NCBI GenBank assembly: GCA_022794215.1
Contig: JAAWEH010000013.1
Coordinates: forward strand, 1-40,256
Source of the DNA: Oscillospiraceae bacterium
GTDB lineage: Bacteria; Bacillota; Clostridia; Oscillospirales; Oscillospiraceae
DNA: 40,256 bases
Reading direction: 5' to 3'
Shown here one piece after another: positions 24,972 through 31,913 of this stretch. Position numbers and translations under genes: made by a program. Below the pieces are notes generated by a model, which saw only the letters and a list, made by a program, of their open reading frames with translations, did no database searches and had not been told where the DNA came from. Position 1 is the first letter of the stretch; every line of letters starts with the position of its first letter.

Positions 24972-26678
24972 TCAAAGCTCCCACTTTTCTTGATCCGTAT
25001 GGAGCAGCTCGTGGGCCTTGTGGGACAGGGGAGCCTTCATATAACTCTTGTAGAGCTCCTGCACGGCCGGATTCTCGTGGGAGAAGCGCAAAGCGTAGGA
25101 TTTATCCAAATGATACAGCCGCTCTCCCCGCTCCCCGGCCAGCTCCTGACCGTCGCAGATAGGTTGGCCGCCGCCGCCGGCACATCCGCCGGGGCAGGCC
25201 ATGATCTCTACAAAGTCGTAGGATACCTCCCCTCTGCGCAGGGCCTCCACCAGCCGCCGGGCATTGCCCAGGCCGCTGGCCACGGCGATCCGCAGCTTCA
25301 GCTCCCCGATCTGGAAGGTTGCCTCTTTCCAGCCGTCCAGCCCCCGGACTTCAGAGAACGCGTCAGCGTCGGGATTCTTTCCGGTCAGCAGGAAGTATGC
25401 GCTGCGCAGCGCCGCCTCCATCACGCCGCCGGTGGCGCCGAAGATAACGCCCGCGCCGGTGGCAGTGCCCAAAGGCTGGTCAAATTCCTCTTCCGGGAGG
25501 GCGGCCACATCCACATGCCGCAGCAGCCGGCCCAGCTCCCGGGTGGTGAGCACCACATCCACGTCCTTTTGGGCCGCGTCGTTCACCGCCGCCACATCGC
25601 ACTCGTATTTCTTGGCGCTGCAGGGCATGATGGACACGCAGAAGATCTTCTCCGGCTCCACCCCCAACAGCTGGGCATAGTAGCTCTTGACCACCGCGCC
25701 GAACATCTGCTGGGGAGACTTGGCCGTGGAGAGCTTCTCCACCATGTCGGGATATTCCAGCTTCAGGAACCGCACCCAGCCGGGACAGCAGGAGGTGAAC
25801 ATGGGGCCCTTCTTCCCCTCCTTAATATGTTCGATGAGCTCGCTGCCCTCCTCCATAATGGTCAGGTCGGCGGAAAAGTCAGTATCGAAAACATAGTCCA
25901 CGCCCAGAGACCGGATGGCGGCCACCATTCGCTTCTCGCTGGCAATGTCTGCGGAGACGCCCACTGCGTCCCCCCAGGCAGCCCGCACAGCGGGAGCCAC
26001 CTGGATCACCACGATCTTATCCGGATCGGCGATGGCCTCCCGAACCCGCTGGGTATCGTCCCGAACCGTAAGCGCCCCCACCGGGCAGTGGGTAATGCAC
26101 TGACCGCACAGCGCGCAGTTCACGTCCCGGATGCTCTTTCCTCCCGTGACTTCTACCCGGGCGCGTTTCCCTGTACCCGTCAGCGACCAGACCCCCAGGG
26201 ACTGAACCTTTTCGCACACGTTGACACACCGCAGGCACTGGATACACCGGGAGCCATCCCGGATCAGGGGGAATGTCTTATCCCATTTGCTGGAAAACGG
26301 CTTCTTCTCAAAGGGCTCCTCCTGAAGGTTCAGATCCAGAGCCACCTTCTGCAGCTTACAGTTGCCGTTTCTCATACAGGTGGTACAGGACACATTATGC
26401 TGGCTTAAAATAAGCTGCACGTTGATCCTTCTTGCATCCAGCACCCGGGGGGTGGCGGTGTGGACAACCATCCCCTCCTCCGCCATAGTAGCGCAGGCCG
26501 CGCTGAGCCGCTCCTGGCCCTCGACCTCCACCACGCACACCCGGCAAGCGCCGATTTCATTGAGATCCTTTAAGTAACACAGGGTGGGAATATCAATGCC
26601 CGCCTTGCGCGCGGCATCCAAAATGGTAGTGCCCTGCTCCACCGCTACCGCTTGGCCGTCAATGGTCAGATTTACCAT
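24972..26678 (-). CDS. [FeFe]-hydrogenase catalytic subunit (HydA/HndD type)
   Basis: A 568-residue H2-evolving or H2-oxidising enzyme. It has an N-terminal [2Fe-2S] domain (C34, C45, C48, C62), a His/Cys cluster (H94, C98, C101, C107), two [4Fe-4S] clusters (C145-C155, C188-C198), and the three H-cluster motifs: FTSCCPGWVRF (C297/C298), MPCSAKKYE (C353) and EIMACPGGCAGGGGQP (C495, C499). All ligands are intact, so it should be active if the HydEFG maturases exist elsewhere. Its start overlaps the upstream flavoprotein gene by 7 bp. The domain layout is that of NAD(P)-linked multi-subunit enzymes rather than of ferredoxin-only hydrogenases, and the neighbour supplies the flavin part. Confidence 0.95.
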   Translation of the reverse strand: MVNLTIDGQAVAVEQGTTILDAARKAGIDIPTLCYLKDLNEIGACRVCVVEVEGQERLSAACATMAEEGMVVHTATPRVLDARRINVQLILSQHNVSCTTCMRNGNCKLQKVALDLNLQEEPFEKKPFSSKWDKTFPLIRDGSRCIQCLRCVNVCEKVQSLGVWSLTGTGKRARVEVTGGKSIRDVNCALCGQCITHCPVGALTVRDDTQRVREAIADPDKIVVIQVAPAVRAAWGDAVGVSADIASEKRMVAAIRSLGVDYVFDTDFSADLTIMEEGSELIEHIKEGKKGPMFTSCCPGWVRFLKLEYPDMVEKLSTAKSPQQMFGAVVKSYYAQLLGVEPEKIFCVSIMPCSAKKYECDVAAVNDAAQKDVDVVLTTRELGRLLRHVDVAALPEEEFDQPLGTATGAGVIFGATGGVMEAALRSAYFLLTGKNPDADAFSEVRGLDGWKEATFQIGELKLRIAVASGLGNARRLVEALRRGEVSYDFVEIMACPGGCAGGGGQPICDGQELAGERGERLYHLDKSYALRFSHENPAVQELYKSYMKAPLSHKAHELLHTDQEKWEL

Positions 26679-28498
26679 TTCTTATCCCTCCCTCCCCGGA
26701 ACGAACCCATTCCGTGGTGATCGCAGCGCAGGCAGCGGGAGCACTCCTGGTACGCCTCCTGCTCGGTCATGCAAATTTCCATCAGGGCAAAGTCACCCTT
26801 TCTCTCCCCGGCGGGACGCTCGGACATATTGATCCGTCCGCAGGGGCCCACCGAAGTCCGGGGGGCGTCGGGGATGGCCACCGGACGCTCCAGCACATGG
26901 TGGAAGCCCAGATAGGCGTCAATGTTGGCGGCTGCGGTTTTCCCCGCCTCCACCGCCCGGATGACGGTGGAGGGGCCGCTGACGGCGTCGCCGCCGGCAA
27001 AAACCGCCTCTGTCCCGAACACCACACAGCCTGCGTCACTCTTCAGGTTGCTGCGTCTCAAAGGCACACCTTTCTCAGCAAAGGACGCGCTGTCCACCAC
27101 CTGACCGATGGCCGCCACGATCACATCGCACTCCAAGCGAACCTCTTCCAGGTCCGCTTTCACCGGGCGGGGCCGCCCCCGGTCATAGGCGCCGGGCATC
27201 TGGGGCTGGACAATAAGGGCGGCCACATTACCCTTCTCATCCTTCTCCACCCGGACAGGGGCCATCATGGTCACCATCTCACAGCTCTCGGCGATAGCGC
27301 CCTCCACCTCCTCTGCAAGAGCGGTCATATCCTGCTGCCGGCGGCGGTAGACGCATTTGACCTCCTTGGCTCCCAGCCGCATAGCCGTACGGGTACAGTC
27401 CATGGCTACATTGCCTCCGCCTACGACCACCACCCGTTTTCCGGTGAAGTCCAGCTTTTCCTCATCCCCCATGGCCCGGAGGAGCTCCACCGCAGACAGC
27501 ACGTTTTCTGCGTCCTCCCCAGGAACCCCCAGACTGTTGGCGGCATGGGCTCCGATCGCCAGATAGACCGCGTCGAACTCGGTCCGCAACTGCTCATACA
27601 TCTCTCCGGTGATGGGGGTATCCACCTTGGCCTCCACTCCGGTACTCAGGATGGCGTCAATGTCGGCGCTGAGATAGGATTCAGGCAAGCGGTAGCGGGG
27701 GATGCCATAACGCATCATGCCGCCCAGTTTTTTCCGCTGCTCAAACACGGTGACCTGGTGACCCATGAGCTGTAAAAAGTAGGCTGTGGTCAGTCCGGAG
27801 GGGCCGCCACCCACCACAGCCACCTTCTTGCCCGTGGCGGGCAGCGGCGTGGGCGTGGGTACCGTTCCGGCGTTGTCAATGGCCATACGCTTGATGCCCC
27901 GGATGTTCACTGCGTCGTCCACCATGTTCCGCCGGCAGACATTCTCGCAGGGATGCTCACACACCAAGGCGCAGGCCGCCGGAAAGGGGTTGTCGTACCG
28001 GATAACCCGCACCGCATCGGCATACCGCTTCTCCTTCACCAGGGCGATGTATTCCGGGATATCCACATGGGCAGGGCACCCCAGTTTACAGGGCACGGGC
28101 ACAAAGGTGGCGGTACAGTGATCGGACTGGATGTGAGCCATAAAGTCCTCACGGAAAGACTGCAGGCTCTCCAAAAGGCTTCCCGCCGCCTCATAGCCAA
28201 TGGGACAGTCTGCGCTGTCTCGAATGGCCTGGGCCAAGCGCTTCAAGGTGTCCAGATCCTCCAGCTCGCCCTCACCCTCCAGGATGCGATTGAGGATAAG
28301 AGACATCTGATTTAACCCCACCCGGCATGGGACACATTTGCCGCAGCTCTGGGATGCGCACAGCGCCAAAAACGCTGCGCTCTGCTCCACCGGACAGTTT
28401 CCCGCCGGAGCCACTGCTCCCCGCCGGGCCAGGTCAGCGTACAGACTGCTGACCTTTTGCTCCGCTCCGCTGGGATGGATGATCTCGATCCTGTTCAT
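26672..28498 (-). CDS. Fusion flavoprotein: NuoF-type [4Fe-4S] domain plus GltD-like FAD/NAD(P)-oxidoreductase
   Basis: A 608-residue protein. Residues about 40-120 match the C-terminal iron-sulfur domain of NuoF/HydB (SCGKCVPCR, C52, C55, C58, with C98 in DCPI as fourth ligand), but the FMN- and NADH-binding part of NuoF is missing. From about 135 it follows the glutamate-synthase small subunit/NfnB type: cysteines in PCKLGCPAH and CALVCEHPCENVC for Fe-S clusters, FAD motif VVGGGPSGL (228-236), KLGGMMRYGIPRYRLP, a second Rossmann motif VVVVGGGNVAMDCTRTA and AGGDAVSGPSTVIRAVEAG. A CSRCLRC motif near the C-terminus may bind another cluster. The ATG follows AGGAGG. Overlap with the hydrogenase gene implies a complex passing electrons between NAD(P)H and the H cluster. 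Confidence 0.9.
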   Translation of the reverse strand: MNRIEIIHPSGAEQKVSSLYADLARRGAVAPAGNCPVEQSAAFLALCASQSCGKCVPCRVGLNQMSLILNRILEGEGELEDLDTLKRLAQAIRDSADCPIGYEAAGSLLESLQSFREDFMAHIQSDHCTATFVPVPCKLGCPAHVDIPEYIALVKEKRYADAVRVIRYDNPFPAACALVCEHPCENVCRRNMVDDAVNIRGIKRMAIDNAGTVPTPTPLPATGKKVAVVGGGPSGLTTAYFLQLMGHQVTVFEQRKKLGGMMRYGIPRYRLPESYLSADIDAILSTGVEAKVDTPITGEMYEQLRTEFDAVYLAIGAHAANSLGVPGEDAENVLSAVELLRAMGDEEKLDFTGKRVVVVGGGNVAMDCTRTAMRLGAKEVKCVYRRRQQDMTALAEEVEGAIAESCEMVTMMAPVRVEKDEKGNVAALIVQPQMPGAYDRGRPRPVKADLEEVRLECDVIVAAIGQVVDSASFAEKGVPLRRSNLKSDAGCVVFGTEAVFAGGDAVSGPSTVIRAVEAGKTAAANIDAYLGFHHVLERPVAIPDAPRTSVGPCGRINMSERPAGERKGDFALMEICMTEQEAYQECSRCLRCDHHGMGSFRGGRDKKW

Positions 28499-28530
28499 TC
28501 CCTCCGCCTCCTTTTCTTTTCGCTGGTTTC

Positions 28531-28539
28531 ATTATATCA
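28531..28539 (-). promoter_or_regulatory. Extended -10 promoter of the hydrogenase operon
   Basis: On the minus strand, TGA-TATAAT, 33 bp before the flavoprotein start; no clear -35. Confidence 0.55.
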
Positions 28540-28571
28540 TAGCAGGGTGTCTTTTTATAGCGTTTGCTTTC

Positions 28572-28886
28572 TCACAATACGCTCACAAGTCCTTCCACTA
28601 TCAGCACCACCAGGCAGCAGACCACCGACACCGGGAAAAGTCCCGCCCCCAAAAAAGCCAACACGATTCCCACCGCCAACGCCAGCGCTCCCGCCAGAGG
28701 AACCTGAGTGGCCTCCACAATGGCGGGGAAGGTCATCACCGCCAGCGTCACATAGGGAACATAGTAGAGGAAGGAGCGGACAAACCGATTTTCAATCTGC
28801 CCCCGAATCAGGGTCAGGGGCAGCACCCGCACTGCCAGGCTCACCAGGGACATAACGGCGATATAAATATAGACATTACCCCTCAT
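28572..28886 (-). CDS. azlD: AzlD family small transport subunit
   Basis: A 104-residue protein with about four hydrophobic helices, including the family segments VRVLPLTLIRG and VPYVTLAVMTFPAI. AzlD acts with AzlC to export branched-chain amino acids or analogues. Its start overlaps the azlC stop by 11 bp, indicating coupling. It ends 33 bp before the hydrogenase promoter, with no obvious terminator. Confidence 0.88.
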   Translation of the reverse strand: MRGNVYIYIAVMSLVSLAVRVLPLTLIRGQIENRFVRSFLYYVPYVTLAVMTFPAIVEATQVPLAGALALAVGIVLAFLGAGLFPVSVVCCLVVLIVEGLVSVL

Positions 28887-29619
28887 GTCTCTCGCCCCCT
28901 TCCTCCTTAATGGGGAACAGCGCCGCCGCTCCCCCCGCCAGCAGCAGGGTCAGCAAAATCACCTGGGTGCCGCCGGTAAGCCAGTCCAGAGAGAACGCTG
29001 CCGCCCCTTTCCCCAGCAGCAGACTGCACAGAAAGCTGAGTCCCACCAAAACCGCCACCACCCGATCCTTTCGAGCCGGCGGGATGATAATGGCCAGGAA
29101 CATTCCATAAAGAGCCACGCTCAAAGCGCTGACCACCCGCAGGGGCAGAGTGTTTCCCGCAATAATGCCCAACGCGGTGCCCGCGGCCCAGCTGGGGATG
29201 GCAATGAGCATCGCTCCATATGTATAGGTCGGCTCCAAAAAGCCCGGCCGGGCCATGGAGATGCCGAAAATCTCGTCCGTAATGCCAAAACCCACCCCCA
29301 GCCGATTCCAAAGGGAGGTCTCCGGCGCCAGCTTTTGGCTCAGGGCGCAGCTCATCAACAGATACCGGGCGTTGGTGATGAGGATGGTCACCGCCAGTTC
29401 CCAATATGGAGCCAGGGCAGCAATGGCGGTGATTCCCGCATACTCCCCGGCGGAGGCATGGTTCAAAATGCTGATGACAAAGCCCTGCAGGGGCGTCAGT
29501 CCCGCATTCCTCCCGGCGATCCCCAGGGAAAACGCCACGGCGAAATACCCCATGGCAATGGGTACGCCATCCCGAACGCCGGCGCGCAGCGCGCTTCTTT
29601 TTTCGATGGTCATGGGCAT
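28876..29619 (-). CDS. azlC: AzlC family branched-chain amino acid exporter
   Basis: A 247-residue membrane protein with the AzlC pattern GVRDGVPIAMGYFAVAFSLG near the start, ILNHASAGEYAG, ITNARYLLMSCALSQ and GFGITDEIFG, and about seven hydrophobic helices. Export of leucine, isoleucine, valine or the analogue azaleucine is the known family role; the real substrate here is unknown. The ATG at 29619 follows AAAGGGG closely; an in-frame ATG two codons later (29613) is better spaced and equally possible. It lies 61 bp after trmO. Confidence 0.9.
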   Translation of the reverse strand: MPMTIEKRSALRAGVRDGVPIAMGYFAVAFSLGIAGRNAGLTPLQGFVISILNHASAGEYAGITAIAALAPYWELAVTILITNARYLLMSCALSQKLAPETSLWNRLGVGFGITDEIFGISMARPGFLEPTYTYGAMLIAIPSWAAGTALGIIAGNTLPLRVVSALSVALYGMFLAIIIPPARKDRVVAVLVGLSFLCSLLLGKGAAAFSLDWLTGGTQVILLTLLLAGGAAALFPIKEEGGERHEG

Positions 29620-29680
29620 AATGCCCCTTTCTCTTGGGTTTGCTGTTGCTGCAAGCCGGTTCCAAAACCGACCTTTCCTC

Positions 29681-30373
29681 TTACTCTTTTTCCCCTTTGA
29701 TCTCCCGGACGGTCAGCGTTTCCCCAGCCACGCTGAACCTGACCTCCAGTCCGGCAAATTCCATTCCATACACCCGCTCCGGATCATCCTGGTAGTGGGG
29801 CCGGGGATCCCAGGAAAGCACCCCTTTCAGGGCCTCCACCCGCTCGGGGGGCACCTTAGCCGCCATTTCCGGGGAAATGACCACCCGCAGGCTTCTTTCC
29901 GGCGCGGGGGCAAAGCCCTCCGCCGCCTCCGGATGGCAGTCGGCGTACGGTACATAGGGCTTGATATCGTATATGGGGGTGCCATCCATCAGATCGGCCC
30001 CGGAAACATGAAGCACCGGCCCCTGGGCTGTGCGAAGCTCCACCCCCTCCAGCTTCACGCAGGAAAGGCCCACCGGGTTGGGCCGGAAGGGAGAGCGGGT
30101 AGCAAAGACCCCCAGGCGTTCATTTCCTCCCAAGCGGGGTGGCCGCACGGTGGGGGACCAGGTCTCCCTAGCCGCCTTGTGGAAGCCCCATATCAGCCAC
30201 AGGTGGGAAAACCCCTCGATTCCCCGCAGGGCATCAGGGTTTCGGTATTCCTCCTCAAAAACAATGCTCCCCCGCAGCTGGGCCACCAGCCCACTCTGCC
30301 GGGGCACGCCGAATTTGGTGGGAAACTCGCTGCGCATCCTGGCAATTGCCTTCCATTCGGACTGTGCTTCCAC
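29681..30373 (-). CDS. trmO: tRNA (t6A37)-N6-methyltransferase TrmO (TsaA/YaeB family)
   Basis: A 230-residue protein of the UPF0066 family. TrmO N-methylates the t6A of threonine tRNAs using SAM. Conserved segments are KFGVPRQSGLV, FSHLWLIWGFH, FATRSPFRPNPVGLS, VSGADLMDGTPIYDIKPYVPYAD and the C-terminal region DPRPHYQDDPERVYGM. The start is GTG at 30373, five bases after GGAGGGG. Earlier in-frame codons are excluded because the promoter -10 lies at 30414-30419. Probably co-transcribed with azlC and azlD. Confidence 0.92.
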   Translation of the reverse strand: MEAQSEWKAIARMRSEFPTKFGVPRQSGLVAQLRGSIVFEEEYRNPDALRGIEGFSHLWLIWGFHKAARETWSPTVRPPRLGGNERLGVFATRSPFRPNPVGLSCVKLEGVELRTAQGPVLHVSGADLMDGTPIYDIKPYVPYADCHPEAAEGFAPAPERSLRVVISPEMAAKVPPERVEALKGVLSWDPRPHYQDDPERVYGMEFAGLEVRFSVAGETLTVREIKGEKE

Positions 30374-30413
30374 AAAACCCCTCCTCTCCCGTCTGTCCAA
30401 AGACTTTTCGAGC

Positions 30414-30442
30414 ATCATACCACAACCCGGCGCCAAAGACAA
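30414..30442 (-). promoter_or_regulatory. Promoter of trmO
   Basis: On the minus strand, TTGTCT (30437-30442), a 17-bp spacer and extended -10 TGG-TATGAT (30414-30419). It fixes the GTG start of trmO. Confidence 0.75.
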
Positions 30443-30459
30443 GATGATAGGCCCTTGCA

Positions 30460-30498
30460 AAAAAGCTGTGGCGCCTTACGTTCGCTCCACAGCTTTTT
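30460..30498 (-). terminator. Terminator of the TetR-family gene
   Basis: A 12-bp stem AAAAAGCTGTGG/CCACAGCTTTTT with a 15-nt loop, followed by TTTTTTG on the minus strand, 17 bp past the stop. Confidence 0.88.
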
Positions 30499-30515
30499 AT
30501 TTGCGTTTTTACCCG

Positions 30516-31073
30516 TCAGTTCTCCAAATACCGCCGGATCATACCCTCCATGCTACCGCTGAACAGGCGGTTGATGCGCTTGCGCATATAATCCCCCTCC
30601 GGCTTCATGCCGTTGTTGATCCAGTATAAAAACAGCGACACCACTCCATAGGAATACAGCTCCAGGATAAACTGCCGATCCTCCTCCGGGATCTGATCCT
30701 GCCCGGGCTGGGAGTCAAACACATCCTGCAGCACAGGGCGGATCAGCTGCGACATGTGCGCGTCCAGGATCCCCCGGTTTTTGGAGCGGTGGATGTTCAA
30801 AATAACGCTCCGGTTTTCCTCCAGATATGCAAAGACCCGCTCCAGCCCCTGCTGCCAAGTGTCTGCGGTGACCTTCTCCCCCAACAGGCGCCGGCCCTGA
30901 TCCACCAGGGCCCATTCCAAAAGGTCATATATATCCTCAAAGTGATAGTAAAAGGTTTTTCGGCTTACCTCGGCGGTGTCCACCAGGTTTTGGATGGTGA
31001 TCTTGTCCAGTGGGTTCTGGGCCAGCAGCTCCTTTAACGCCGTGGCCAAGGCCCGCTTTGTAATGTTGGACAT
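30516..31073 (-). CDS. TetR/AcrR-family transcriptional regulator
   Basis: A 185-residue one-component regulator. The N-terminal helix-turn-helix reads ITIQNLVDTAEVSRKTFYYHFEDIYDLL (split here as ITIQNLVDTAEVSRKT and FYYHFEDIYDLL), and the C-terminal two thirds form the helical ligand-binding and dimer domain (YGVVSLFLYWINNG). It resembles the DhaS-type TetR branch, some of which activate rather than repress. The ATG follows GGAGGG. It is divergent from the HdeD-MMPL-coiled-coil operon, and a 30-bp palindrome lies between the two, so that operon is the likely target. Confidence 0.88.
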   Translation of the reverse strand: MSNITKRALATALKELLAQNPLDKITIQNLVDTAEVSRKTFYYHFEDIYDLLEWALVDQGRRLLGEKVTADTWQQGLERVFAYLEENRSVILNIHRSKNRGILDAHMSQLIRPVLQDVFDSQPGQDQIPEEDRQFILELYSYGVVSLFLYWINNGMKPEGDYMRKRINRLFSGSMEGMIRRYLEN

Positions 31074-31102
31074 AGGCTCCCTCCTTCTCCCCGCTTATTC
31101 TC

Positions 31103-31131
31103 AGTTTACACACAATAGCCCCCCTCGTCAA
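31103..31131 (-). promoter_or_regulatory. Promoter of the TetR-family gene
   Basis: On the minus strand, TTGACG (31126-31131) and TAAACT (31103-31108) with a 17-bp spacer. Confidence 0.75.
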
Positions 31132-31151
31132 TATCCCTTTTCTCCCGCTCC

Positions 31152-31181
31152 AGGGTGACATTTCAATGAAAATATCACCCT
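31152..31181. promoter_or_regulatory. TetR operator candidate (30-bp palindrome)
   Basis: AGGGTGACATTT and AAATATCACCCT are 12-base arms that pair at 11 of 12 positions, with a 6-bp centre. The right end touches a TTGACA (31182-31187) reading toward the HdeD operon, so bound repressor would cover that -35. The left end is 21 bp from the -35 of the regulator gene. Confidence 0.75.
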
Positions 31182-31187
31182 TTGACA
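31182..31187 (+). promoter_or_regulatory. Possible -35 of the HdeD-MMPL operon
   Basis: A perfect TTGACA adjoining the palindrome. No acceptable -10 lies 16-18 bp downstream (GCCATT/CCATTG), so the promoter may be weak or activator-dependent. Confidence 0.4.
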
Positions 31188-31192
31188 CACCC

Positions 31193-31227
31193 CCGCCCCT
31201 TTTGGCCATTGAGGGCGGCCTTTTTTT
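31193..31227 (+). terminator. Possible attenuator in the leader of the HdeD operon
   Basis: CCGCCC (31193-31198) can pair with GGGCGG (31213-31218), alternatively GGCC with GGCC, followed by CC and seven T residues. It lies 57 bp before the start codon and downstream of the candidate -35. Confidence 0.4.
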
Positions 31228-31284
31228 ATTGTATGGTTGGTTCACCCGAAAAAAGAAGGGCGAACCGAGAAAAGGAGGATCCCA

Positions 31285-31875
31285 ATGAACCTTATTCGAT
31301 GGATTAAGGCGGCCTTTGGCGTCGCATCGGCAGCAATGATCGCGGGAGGCGTCTGTCTTATGCTCCGGCCTGATGTCTCCGCCTCCGCCATCTGCATGGC
31401 TCTGGGCATCCTGTCGGTGGTCTACGGCATCATTCGTCTGGCCGGATATTTCTGCAATGACCTTTACCGTCTGGCCTTTCAGTTCGATATGGCGGTAGGA
31501 ATCCTGAGCATTTTGATCGGCGGCGTGCTTTTGTTCCGCTCTGACCGGGTGCTGACGTACCTGCCCATTGTCACCGGCATTTTCCTGCTGGTGGACAGCG
31601 TGCTCCGGCTCCAGACCGCCATAGACGCCAAGCACTTTGGCATGGGCAAATGGTGGCTCATCCTGGTTCTGGCCATCGGCGGGGCCGCTCTGGGCACCGC
31701 CCTCCTGCTTCGGCCTTACGACAGCGGCCGGGTGCTGGTTCGCCTGGTGGGACTGACCCTGCTCATCGACGGGTGCGAAAACCTGCTGGCCTGCCTTTAT
31801 ACCGTAAAGGTTCCCCGGCGCTCCTGCGCCAAAATCATCGAAGGCCAGTGCGTTATAGAAGAAAATGATCTTTAA
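31285..31875 (+). CDS. HdeD-family (DUF308) membrane protein
   Basis: A 196-residue protein with about six hydrophobic helices in paired repeats (GILSVVYGIIRLAGYF and GILSILIGGVLLF are similar), as in HdeD/DUF308 proteins. The first E. coli member is linked to acid resistance, but the family is broad and mostly uncharacterised. The tail is polar. The ATG at 31285 follows AAAAGGAGG; upstream in-frame codons are excluded by this site. It is the first gene of a three-gene operon and lies 38 bp before the MMPL gene. Confidence 0.8.
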   Translation: MNLIRWIKAAFGVASAAMIAGGVCLMLRPDVSASAICMALGILSVVYGIIRLAGYFCNDLYRLAFQFDMAVGILSILIGGVLLFRSDRVLTYLPIVTGIFLLVDSVLRLQTAIDAKHFGMGKWWLILVLAIGGAALGTALLLRPYDSGRVLVRLVGLTLLIDGCENLLACLYTVKVPRRSCAKIIEGQCVIEENDL

Positions 31876-31913
31876 GCCCCAATCAAAGCCAAAACTTCCG
31901 TGAGGTGATCCCG

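Noticed and set aside
29655-29668. Small hairpin CGGTT/AACCG between trmO and azlC as a terminator
   Set aside because: A five-pair stem without T tract; the 61-bp gap is compatible with co-transcription.
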